Shown here: positions 33,332-44,600 of the stretch, in pieces
Numbering within the stretch: position 1 is the first letter of the stretch
Layout: the number at the start of each line of letters is the position of its first letter
Source of the DNA: Leptoclinus maculatus
Taxonomy: Eukaryota > Chordata > Actinopteri > Perciformes > Stichaeidae
Assembly (NCBI GenBank): GCA_032191485.1
Contig: JAVDOI010000185.1
Coordinates: forward strand, 1-64,000
Direction of reading: 5' to 3'
Length of the DNA: 64,000 bases
Position numbers and translations under genes: made by a program
The notes under the pieces: generated by a model
What the model saw: the letters and a program-made list of their open reading frames with translations, nothing else
The model's database searches: none
Told to the model about the DNA's origin: nothing

Positions 33332-34070
33332 ACAACAGAACATCAATCCATATCTGCACTTTGGTTGGTAAGTAAAAAAAGTACTGTAACTGAAATTGAC
33401 AACAGACCACATAACTTCAATGTGAATAACTGTTTAGCATCTGTTCTTTTCATTTTGTTAAAAAGAAACAATGACATTATACACTATTTTGTGTAGGGCC
33501 GCAACATATCATTTTTTTCAATCGTTGATTGATTTGTTGTTTGTTTTCTCTATTAATTGAATAGTTGGTCTTTATAATGTTAGAAAATTGGGGAAAATGT
33601 TGATCATCCCAAAGACTATGAGGTTGGTTTTCTGAAGTGAACTGAAAATGTCTTTTTTTCTCTCCCTCTCTTTACCCCTCACCCTCCTTCCACTCCTCCC
33701 GGACTCCTCCTTTCTGTCTTAAACTCCAGGCCATTACTGCTGGTGACTCCTCTCCGACTCTGAAGTGTAAGTTCACACATTAATAATGGTTTTGCTATAA
33801 CTAAACTGATATTACATTGGTTTACAGTGTAGAATACCGTAGCATCATAATAATCTGTCTCGACAGGAATACATTCCTACATTACATCCTCAACAATAAA
33901 TTATCCAACATTAACAACAGTTTGTTCTACAGTAAAATGAGATGTGATACACTGGTTTTCTGAAAAGAATGGAAACATGATTTATTTCTCTCTCCTCATT
34001 CCTTCTGGCCTCCTCCTTCCTGTCTCTAACTGTAGACTATCAGTGTTGGCGACTCCGTGGTGATTTGACA
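33332..34070 (+). other. Putative leader micro-exons, copy 2
   Basis: Micro-exons at 33332-33367, 33730-33766 and 34036-34070 have the same acceptors and GTAAGT donors as copy 1. The acceptor for the next exon is at 39485-39496, beyond the inserted LTR element, so splicing in copy 2 would have to cross a 4.7 kb insertion. Confidence 0.4.
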
Positions 34071-34448
34071 GTAAGTTCACACATATGAATGAGAACTGAA
34101 TGCAGTTTCTTAACACACGTAGTGATGTAATGAAACACTGAACCTCTTGCTTTTTATTTTGGTGCATACGTTAGCAGCGTGGCTCGCCAGCGTCTCAGCT
34201 AGAGACGAGTTTAGAGATTCGAGGTCTCGCCTATTTTGTTAAGTGTGCCATGGGTTTCACAGTTAAAATAGACTTAATATAAAAATAAAAGCCTGCTAGC
34301 ATCTTTCTGCTAACAGAATCTCATCATTTGTTAACACAAGGCTTTTATTCTGAAATATTTACAGGACAGTGTGGGAAAATGCAATGACTTGCACACCTCC
34401 ATTTTAATTGTGGATTATTAATATTATTTATGAAAGCACACAGGCTTC

Positions 34449-35259
34449 TGTGGAGGATTTCAGTATTTAAGTATAGAATTAGTGGGATTTTAGTATTAGA
34501 ATTAGTTTAGTATGATGATTAGCACCTCTTGTGGTGAATAGAAGTGTCAAAATAATAAGAATGTTACGATGGGTTAAAGTGTTGCAATATATTTATCTAT
34601 GAGATGTAATATGTTTAGAAGGAGTTTAGGAAGCATCGTGGAAATGCCGCACATATGCTTGTAAAAAGTGTCAAAGTATCAGGAAGTACCAGAATACTTA
34701 TCTAGTGTAGAGTGTTTACAATATGTTTACTATAGGAGTGTTACCATAAGAGACAATTATTGGATGTATTATTAATAAATGTATTAATCTGTAAGAATAG
34801 TCGATAGGGATAGACAGGATTTTAAGTTGGGCTTTAACAGAGGACACCAAGAATAGAGCGAGGACCCAAGGGGACCCCAAGAAGGAGGAGCTACAGACGG
34901 AGACCAATAGGAGACGACGAGGGAGTCAGCTGACTAAGGCTAGGAGGAGTCAGCTGGATTTAGCCAATAGTATTTGAGACAGATATTTTACGGACTATGA
35001 AAGGAGATTCAAATGTTTATTTCAGTCTCTTCATCACATTTCGTCCTTCAGGTAACAAGCTTCCTGTTTGGAGTGTGTGTGAAAGCTGTTCTCGAGAGCA
35101 TTTTACTATCGATAGTTAATTCAGATTGCATTTGATATTAAATACAAGTTTTACTTTTGAAACCTGAATTCAGCGAACTTATTTTTGGCGCACATGCGCA
35201 GTAACTAGTCAACAAACCAGTCCAGCGTTAGCGGCTCCTGTTTATACTTTGCCCCAACA
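34449..35259 (+). repeat. 5' LTR
   Basis: 811 bp, TG...CA ends. It appears identical to the 3' LTR wherever compared. It contains an AATAAA at 34774-34779 and a direct repeat of GGAGTCAGCTG around 34920-34950 (E-box CAGCTG). Confidence 0.93.
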
Positions 35260-35262
35260 ATT

Positions 35263-35280
35263 TGGAAACCACGAAGGGAC
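35263..35280 (+). promoter_or_regulatory. Candidate primer-binding site
   Basis: TGGAAACCACGAAGGGAC begins 3 bp after the 5' LTR; TGG complements the CCA end of a tRNA. I could not identify the tRNA. Confidence 0.5.
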
Positions 35281-37360
35281 AAAGGGACATTAGGGGCTTT
35301 GAATATTCGACTCTGAGAAGGCTGACATGACGTGAGATGGGTAGACACTTTCGGAGTACTCGCAAACATAAGGTGAGCAGAGCCGTTTTAATAAAAATCT
35401 GTTTAGGTAGACTATAGGAAATCTTAGAGGAAGTGTCTGCATGATTTACGTTTCTGGAAGCTGGACAGGAGAGGAGACCGCAGCCAACTGGTAACTGTAT
35501 TGATTTAACTTTAAAGTGGTTGTAACTCTGTATGAATAGCATCTGCAAGCTGAATTAGGAACATATGTGTGCTTTGATTACACGTTGTTCTTTGTTGTGA
35601 AATCCTACCGGTGAGGCCTGATTTGCAGGTAACCCCGAGAGAGGGGGATGTTGACTTATATGAATATGAAGTAGCATTGATACGTTATGAAGTATTAGCT
35701 ATTGGAACTAAGCAGCTAGAAAGAAGCGTGAGAGCGGTCGAAGTTCTGGGCTTTGGTTTTTCGGGCGAACTGAAGTTAAGAGGCAGGGTTACGTGAGGAC
35801 AAGGCGACGGTCCCCTCAGTTCTTGCATTGGCAATTTCGGGTCTGAGGAACTGATGACTCTTAAGTGGGAGGGAATAAATTATAGTTTCGAGGGCCAAGA
35901 TCTCGGGTTGAACAGGGTGAAGGATCTGGGCAGAACTGAATTATGCTGTATAGAGGAAGGGTCTTATGTGAATAGGGCGAACCGGAATCTTACACGTGGT
36001 TCGGGTCCAGTGAACATACGCTTAAACTGCTGCAGAGGCTGGCCGCTACGTTAAGTTAATTGTAATGATGGGAAATAGTGCATGGTACTAACTGTGTATC
36101 TTAGACAATTAGGGGTGGCTAACGTGGGGTTGATCTCTTAGAAGAGTAGCAGAGAGTTTGTAAGCTATGGCGAACTGGAAGGCGTAGTTAAGGCTTCGTG
36201 GGTCCAGTGTGAGCTGTGGCGAACTGCGAAGTTTTGCTCGTTTTTTGGGTCTAGTGAACAGGCGTTAAACTACTTAAATCGAAGAGACTGGCTGCTACGT
36301 TATGATAAAACCTAAAGGGGAAATAATACATTAAACTGTGTATTTAGTCGTTGCATTGTGTTGTGCAGTGCTAAGATAGCATTGTGCAGTGCTAAGATAG
36401 CATTGGGTTGCAGTGCTAAGATAGCATTGTGTTGTGTGAATGATATGGTAAGCTGGAGACTGATTGCTGTTCTGGTGCTACCTTAGATCGTGAAAGAGGA
36501 GACTATTGATTATAATATCTGGTATGGTGGTGAGAAGCCACGGCCAGGACTAGTTTGAGAAGGTGTGTGAATGTGGCATATTGTAAGAGTTGAGACTACG
36601 GTGCTTTGTGTGTGTGTTGAAGATACGTTTTGACCGTGTAGCTCAAGCTAATAACAATAGCCGCTAGTAGCATTAGCTTCTTTGTTCGTTTTCGCGCCAG
36701 TTTTTTGAGGAAAACACCATAGAAGAAGAAGAAGATAACTTCGACATCTAGCGGTTGGAGGTGTAATTGCATGATAATTACAGTAAACTCCACTACCCAG
36801 AAAACCTAGAGGTGAAATAATTAGAGAACTACAGAACGTTTCACCACCTATTATTTGAAGGAGTAATTACTTTAGGACTACCAAATACTTAGTCATCTAG
36901 TAGATTGATAGATAAATTACAATAAGGTGAGTTTTTGGTGATAAACTTGTGATATCATTGTTTTGGACTCTATATTTTAATTTGCATTTACTTAGATTGT
37001 TGCTCTTAGTTTTGATTCAGTATTTTAATAGCCATTGGTAATATTAATTGTAACTTAAATTATTCATTTTAGTTTCAATTCAACAGTTCAACTTTAGTTT
37101 AGTAAACTTAGTTTAATCCAATATTTTAACCTCCAGTTTTAATTCAATTGGTATCCTACAGTTGTTTATTTTGATTCAGTGTTTTAACTGAAATAGTTGA
37201 TTTTGATTCTGATCCGACATTTGTAATTTTTTATTTTAACTTTAGTTCACAATTTTAATTAATTTTGATCTAACATTTAGACTTTTGATTGTTTGGTGCT
37301 GACCAATAAGAGATACAAAGACGTTAACTAACATGTTTTAAGTTTTATTTTCACAGGTGA
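35281..37360 (+). other. Retroelement leader/interior without recognisable gag or pol
   Basis: Only short chance ORFs. It has internal duplications: a ~50-bp block at about 36003-36053 recurs degenerately at 36247-36301 (shared GTGAACA..CG, TTAAACT and GCTACGTTA), with GAGCTRTGGCGAACTG repeated between them. A CTTTTATTTTCACAG-type acceptor near 37345-37357 precedes the env-like part. Confidence 0.6.
36364..36429 (+). repeat. 21-bp tandem repeat, three units
   Basis: Units at 36364-36384, 36385-36405 and 36409-36429 share the core GTGCTAAGATAGCATTG. The third is offset by 3 bp. Confidence 0.9.
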
Positions 37361-37489
37361 TGAACATAGAGGCAGCTGCTGACAGGAGAAAGCAGTCTCC
37401 TATTGTATTACCAGGTAGCTGGCTGTGGATGATGTCCATAGGTGCCAACAAGTTGGATTGGACCATGAGAGATCCATTTTAGAGAAGTT

Positions 37490-37862
37490 TACATAGATGT
37501 CATAAGGGTACCAAGGGGGGTGCCTAATGAATTTAAAGCTAGAAATCAAGTAGGAGCCGGTTTCGAATCAGCATTTTTTTTGATGGTCGACAATCAATAA
37601 AGATGTGGATTGGATTAGTTACATTTACTGTAACCAGCAGCATTTTATAAACGTCACTCGTGATGCCATAGTGGGACTTCATGAGCTGGTAGATAAGACT
37701 AGTTTAATGGCCTTGCAGAACAGAATGGCATTAAATATGATTTTAGCAGAGTGTGCAAAATGTTTGGATTTGCTGTAGTACTTTCATCCGAACAACACAG
37801 TTCCTGATCATCTTCACTGGGATCCTGGAGGACCTGATTGAGTCCAGATGGACTTCTGAAAA
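37490..37862 (+). pseudogene. Broken retroviral Env transmembrane-subunit remnant
   Basis: Three partial frames carry Env TM-like landmarks in the expected order. The first is a basic cleavage-like start followed by GVPNEFKARNQV (about 37507-37545). After a shift in a T run near 37571-37580 comes a segment ending with MALQNRMALNMILAE (about 37710-37755) and a stop at 37776-37778. A further shift leads to PNNTVPD (about 37788-37808). The conserved CX6CC motif is not intact. Similarity is to Env proteins of fish endogenous gammaretrovirus-like elements, from memory of the family pattern. It cannot encode a working Env. Confidence 0.75.
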
Positions 37863-38319
37863 CATCCGGTGAGATATTGAAATTTTGGAAAATTGACTCT
37901 TGAGAGATTGTTTTGTCAGTTTGTTTTGGGATTTTTTTTGTTTTATAGGGTAAAATTGGGATTTAAAGATACATTGAATTAAGTATAATTTTTGTTAAGT
38001 GAGCAGACAAGCTTCTCAGAAATTGTTCTTTCTATTCCTCATTGTACAGGATGAAACCTGAAGATGTCCTCCACCTGGACCAACCAGCATCACGACAAGA
38101 GCCGCTCACATCAGCTACAGTCCTTGTCCTCTGTTGATGCCGTTGTATTCGTAGACTTTTACACAGGGGTTAATTGATACTGTGCTTAGTGAGACAAAGA
38201 TGTAGGGAAATTGGTTAGGTATAGATGATGAGGATGAATTTTAACGACTGATGATATGACTGTTTAATTGGGGAAACTCACTCTTAGACCATAAAGGTAA
38301 CACACTCTGAAGAGTGTGT

Positions 38320-38330
38320 TAGGGGGGATT
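38320..38330 (+). promoter_or_regulatory. Candidate polypurine tract
   Basis: TAGGGGGGATT lies directly before the 3' LTR, as expected for the plus-strand primer. Confidence 0.7.
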
Positions 38331-39141
38331 TGTGGAGGATTTCAGTATTTAAGTATAGAATTAGTGGGATTTTAGTATTAGAATTAGTTTAGTATGATGA
38401 TTAGCACCTCTTGTGGTGAATAGAAGTGTCAAAATAATAAGAATGTTACGATGGGTTAAAGTGTTGCAATATATTTATCTATGAGATGTAATATGTTTAG
38501 AAGGAGTTTAGGAAGCATCGTGGAAATGCCGCACATATGCTTGTAAAAAGTGTCAAAGTATCAGGAAGTACCAGAATACTTATCTAGTGTAGAGTGTTTA
38601 CAATATGTTTACTATAGGAGTGTTACCATAAGAGACAATTATTGGATGTATTATTAATAAATGTATTAATCTGTAAGAATAGTCGATAGGGATAGACAGG
38701 ATTTTAAGTTGGGCTTTAACAGAGGACACCAAGAATAGAGCGAGGACCCAAGGGGACCCCAAGAAGGAGGAGCTACAGACGGAGACCAATAGGAGACGAC
38801 GAGGGAGTCAGCTGACTAAGGCTAGGAGGAGTCAGCTGGATTTAGCCAATAGTATTTGAGACAGATATTTTACGGACTATGAAAGGAGATTCAAATGTTT
38901 ATTTCAGTCTCTTCATCACATTTCGTCCTTCAGGTAACAAGCTTCCTGTTTGGAGTGTGTGTGAAAGCTGTTCTCGAGAGCATTTTACTATCGATAGTTA
39001 ATTCAGATTGCATTTGATATTAAATACAAGTTTTACTTTTGAAACCTGAATTCAGCGAACTTATTTTTGGCGCACATGCGCAGTAACTAGTCAACAAACC
39101 AGTCCAGCGTTAGCGGCTCCTGTTTATACTTTGCCCCAACA
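38331..39141 (+). repeat. 3' LTR
   Basis: 811 bp, the same length as the 5' LTR and apparently identical to it, which implies a recent insertion. Confidence 0.93.
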
Positions 39142-39145
39142 CTTC

Positions 39146-41692
39146 TTCACCCTTTTCTGTTGAAAATAAATAAAAATTCCATTTAAAATGAAATGAAACA
39201 GTATGGCAATTATGAAAGGCACACCATGTAGAAAGAAGCGCTGGCAGCAGCAACAACACTGTGTGGAAACTACTCGTGTGAGAGACACAGGCAGTGTGCC
39301 ATGAGACGTCTAAACCAGCCCTACTTAATTGATAGGAACGTTTTTCATATCAATATTTGCAGTATTACCTGGGGTTTACTGGTTTACATTCTGTTCATGT
39401 GAGCAGACACTTCACTGATCTGTTAGCTTAGGGTAGAAGTTACTTAGTTTGTTTTTCAGACTGCTGTCTAATGTGTGTCTTTATTGTGTCTTACAGGTGT
39501 CCTGCTGTCCAGCTGTCTCCCCTCTCCTCTATCATATTGGCTCTCTGTCTTTCCTATACCTTGTATCCACTCTGTCTAAGCATTGGTTCCTCTATCTTTC
39601 CTGTCAATCTACCGCTCTGTCTGATTTTGAATTCATTCTTTGTATCCCTCTTCTATCCCACTCTATCTGTTACTGAACCTACTGAACCTACCGAAAACCT
39701 TCTGAACAAAGCTTGATGAAAACTGAATTCTGAATTCCTTGTACTGAACCATATTGCTTGGTTATCCATGGTTAACAAGAACCTGTCTGTTATATGAAAC
39801 CTGAGATTCTCTCATCTCACCCACTCTCTGTCTCTCCACTGATCCTCTGATCCACTCACAATCCTCGGGTTACTGGTACCTGATCTATCTTTTTGAATGA
39901 TCTGAGAGATTCTCCTCTCACGCTCACCTCTTTCAATCTTCTATCTACATCATAGACATCTATAGAATACTATTACTGTTTGTACAAATTGAACAACACA
40001 TTTGAAATATACTATTTGAGATTTTTTCAACAAAATGAGTTTGAACATATAATTGATAAAGACATACACATCATTTAGGTGTAATTGAAAAAGTTACACT
40101 TCTATCACAAACATTTGGTAAAATAAATTATAATTTAGAATTAAATCTGGTACATTTCTAAGTATATAAATTCTTGTGCATGATTAAATGATCATAATTA
40201 AAGAACTGCATTCTAGTTAATATACATAAACATTAGATCCACATTAGAGAATAAGTCCAGTTGTTCCTGATCTTTGTTGCTGAGGAGCTCTGTTGGTTTG
40301 TACCCAGAGGTTTGTTTTGGTAACAGATATTTCACACTCAAACTGTTCACTTGACTAGTCTACATACGAGTAAAAGTAATACTACTACATACATTGTATT
40401 CACTATTATTTAAATTATTTTCCATCTAAACATCCATTGTTTGAATCATTCAGTGTGTAGAAGTGTTTTGTTGTCTAACCTGTTCCTACTGAAATAAAAT
40501 CCAGACATCTATCAGGAGGAAGTGCATTTATTTGGAGCGTCTGTTTCCTGTCTGCAGACCCAACGTTCTTCAGAAGCATTCATCTGTCATCTCACTGCCA
40601 CGACAACTCTTCCTGATTCTGAACATAAACCATAGTATAGTGTAGTAGTATTAACTTATTCTCTGCTGGTGAGTGCAAACAGTTTAGGGTCAGAACAGAT
40701 CAGAGCTGATATTGGGCTACTGGTTGTGTTGGTGGTAAATATTTAAATTGTGTATTCTGTGTGTAATTTAAATACATTCTGGGTCGTACACTTTAAATAC
40801 TGTTTCCTTAGTAGTAGTTATACTAACGAGCTATAAATTGAGGCTTTTTGAAATCTCACTGAAGTCTTTACAGTTTCAATTAACAAGTTCAAGTGTATTG
40901 TATTACTACAAAAACATTTATTGAGATTTAGGTGGCTTCAGTCAACAGTATTTGAAGTAGCATCATTTGTCTTCAGTTGTGTGTCAGTGTTAAACTTCAG
41001 GTTTTACATTGAATATATATTTCCACAGATTTCTTTTACATATTAAATACAATCTGTTCCTTTAGTACACAGTCCCTTATACACGTATACAGACCAAGTA
41101 AAGACCTGATCACACTATTTAAATCAGTGTGTAGAAGTGCTTTGCTGTTTAAACCTTCATTTGCTGTAATAAGTCAAACAACTGTATTCTTTGATTTTGG
41201 TGTTTAGATATTAACCTAAATATATTAGCCTTAATATATTAAGACTAAGGAATATAATTAAGGTTACTGTCACTGAATTTGACATTCAAATAATTTGTAT
41301 CACAAACACTAAAATATACAAATACCATATTGTCTCAGTAAAGTAACATTGGAGCATTAATATTGATCTCTTTGTGTTACATTTTGAACACCATTTATTT
41401 AAACAGACTTGGTTAGGATTTTCTGGATCAACATTTGCTTGGATACTGTGAAGTCTCTTCTTTTGGTGTATAATTATAAATTGAATAGTTTTTAACCATT
41501 TAACCACGAACTCTTCTGTGAGTTAATTTATCATTCCTAAGTGCTTTTGATTACTAAAAGCAGACAGGTTACTACTATCTTCAGATCCTAAATCGTTATA
41601 GTAATATTTTACCATTAATATTGTGTTTAATATCTTGATTTTGTACAATAAAAGTAAAACAATAACATTTGTGGTTTTGAAACACAATAACA
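39146..41692 (+). other. Upstream region of Rep/helicase copy 2
   Basis: Counterpart of about 3952-6498 in copy 1, with the acceptor at 39485-39496 and only isolated SNPs seen (for example CATAGACATC for CATATACATC near 39952). No gene is recognised. Confidence 0.45.
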
Positions 41693-44600
41693 ATGCCAAG
41701 GAAAGGTAAGAGGTCACAAGCTCAGAAGCTGCGCTGGCAGAGGTCTGATGAGATTCACTGTGCAACAACGACTGAAGAAGCAGAATGTGGTGGTCCTCAG
41801 AGCAGTGGAGAAGTAAAGATGTCTGCAGCGTCTCATGCTGGAAGTGTGAAACAGGGAGGTCAGCCTGATGCTTCATGTGTACCAGAGGTTTCTTATGCAG
41901 ACGTTGTAAAGAGAGGACAACACAGTGATGCTGCATGTGAAGCAGAACTATCTAATGTCAACCAGGAAAACTCCAGCGGTCAAAGTGATGGGTCACGTGT
42001 ACCACAGGTATCTTATGCAGACGTTGTAAAGAGAGGACAACACAGTGATGAGTCATGTGAGGCAGGGCCTTCTAATGTGAAGCAGGTAAACCACAGAGGT
42101 CACAGTTATGCGTCATGTGTACCACAGGCATTTGCAGCTGGACCTTCTCATGCAGACTATGTAAACCTGGGAGATGAACAACATGTCCGTGCATCCCGCA
42201 GCCAGGCTTCTGTTAAATACGGCAGATCCAGAAATCAGCAGTGTACCTGTAACTCACTAACCTTTCTTGCGGTCCTTCATGAGAATGAAAACATCACCAG
42301 AGCAGACCTCGACCTTGTTTTGGATAAAGGTAACACAATGTATAGAGAGACCAGGAAAAGGGTCGTGGATCACATCTATCTGACTACCGATGAGCTCCCT
42401 GATGAAGTTCCTGCACGCAGGTTGACACATTATGTGGACATGACACAACTTTCTAGGTACGGCACATTAGGAGAACCTTTACCTGGAGCTGTCGATAGCT
42501 TTCTGGACCTGGAGTCAGGACTGAGCTGCTTGTTGTCAGATGTGAAGTACGCTTTGCTGTTGATGAGACTGTTGTGTATTGCAGTATTCAGAACCAGGTC
42601 AGGCAGATATGGTTTCTTTGACCCACACTCCAGAACAGCCAGAGGTTTGCCCCTACCCCCCGGTTCACGCACTCCTGGTACCGCTGTCATGGTGACATTC
42701 ACACGTCTCAGTGATATGATTGACAGGCTCAAGAAGTCCTACAGAATGATGGGCACACAGTCCTCCTGTAACTATGAGTTAAAGCCTGTGGAGTTGTACA
42801 ATGTGAACACAGTCAACCTGAATGATGCTCTCCCAAACACAGACTGCAGACCTACAGCTGTCACTGAGGATGAACCTACTCTGTTGGATGAAGCTGTTGA
42901 TGAATCAAACTCACCGACTCTAAAGACAAACACAGCCACTGATCGTCCTGAGAACATTTTACCTGAAATATCTCGTCACACCACAGCTGTGAAACAACCA
43001 GAAGTCCTCATCACATCATTCCAATCACATGATGCTCCTCACAGTGAATCAGAATTGACTGCTGAAGTGATAAACCCTGTTCTCAGTGATCCCTCTGATA
43101 ACATAATGACAGGAGAGTCCACCGACGTCACTTTTACATCATCTGTGAGACAACAAGAGGTCATCTTCCCTGATACCCAAAATAAACCAGAACCCTCAAG
43201 TGAATTCAGTTTCCTTCCATCACATGATGCTTCTGTCAATGAATCAAACATTTCTCCTTCAATAATAAATACTGTTGCCAGTGATCTCTCTGATACTGTT
43301 TTGCAGGAAACCATCTGTAGATTGTCAAAGTTTAATAAACACCAAAGGAGTAAAATGAAGAGAAGACTATTGGTCTCAGGAAAAACTCCACAAAGAAAAG
43401 AGAATCAGAAAAGGAAAGAAAGGGAAAAGTATGCTTCAAATAAAGCATATAAAGCAAAGAAAAAATATCAAGCAAGCTGGAATTATCGAAACAATCCTGA
43501 ATTTAGACAAATGAAAATAAATAATACAAGAGACAATGTTGACTTACAGCAAAAACGGAAAGAGTACATTTCCTCTCATTACAGAAACGATGATGATTTT
43601 AGACAGAAACAAAAACAGTACGTGGTCTCTGGATACAAGGACAATCCTGATTTTAGACAGAAACAAAAACAGTACGTGGTCTCTGGATACAAGGACAATC
43701 CTGATTTTAGACAGAAACAAAAACAGTACGTGGTCTCTGGATACAAGGACAATCCTGATTTTAGACAGAAACAAAAACAGTACGTGGTCTCTCGTTACAA
43801 GGACAATCCTGATTTTAGACAGAAACAAAAACAGTACGTGGTCTCTCGTTACAAGGACAATCCTGATTTGAGACAGAAACTTAAACAGCAATTTATGGCC
43901 CGGTACCGAGACGATACTGATTTTAGATTGAAAAAAAACCAGTGCTTCACTGCTCGATATAAAGAAAGCGTAGAGTTTAGACAGAAGAAGAGATCTCATA
44001 TCATTCAGCGTTATGCTCATGACCAAGCATTCAGGGTAAGACACAGACAACTAATGAAAAAAATAATGCAAGACAGACATAAAAACAATCCTACATATAG
44101 GAGTATGCATAACGTGAGATGTGCCATGAAAATAAAAAGGAAATACAGACGGACAATTAGACAAACAGAAGAAAGTGACAACAGTTTGATCAAAGAGGCT
44201 ATATCTGTTTTCAGGTCACAAATAAAGGCTGGTCCCACTTATGTCTGCACCGTCTGTCATAAAGCATCATTTCCAAACCAAGTGAGACCCTGTAAAAGGT
44301 TAAACTATGTACAAAATCCAGTTATGGTTGCAGCATGCCTGACAGGAAAGTACGTCCATGTTTGTGATGATGAGTGCAGAGATGAACAACAGTGCAAAGT
44401 GCCTGATGAGAGGAAGGAAGAGTGGATTTGTCACACCTGCCATAATCATCTTAAAGATGGAGCCATGCCAACACTCGCTGTAGCTAACAACTTGGAGCTC
44501 GCTGACATTCCACCTGAACTGTGTGATCTCAACATATTGGAGAGACATCTCATAGCTAAGTGCATAGCCTTTGACAAAAGTATTCCTCTTCCCAAAGGAA

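Larger units (their letters stand above)
34449..39141 (+). mobile_element. 4693-bp non-autonomous LTR retroelement (endogenous retrovirus derivative)
   Basis: The element starts TGTGGAGG and ends CCCCAACA, and is flanked by the 4-bp duplication CTTC (34445-34448 and 39142-39145). The empty site is preserved in copy 1 (about 3951-3964). It has two 811-bp LTRs offset by exactly 3882 bp and a 3071-bp interior. No gag, protease, reverse transcriptase or integrase frame is visible. A broken Env transmembrane remnant lies near the 3' end. It looks like a deletion derivative mobilised in trans. The length difference (4693 + 4) accounts exactly for the offset change between copies. Confidence 0.93.

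Noticed and set aside
35611..36054. Short frames in the LTR-element interior as gag remnants
   Set aside because: No capsid, zinc-knuckle or other Gag motif is visible, and the region is repetitive leader-like sequence.
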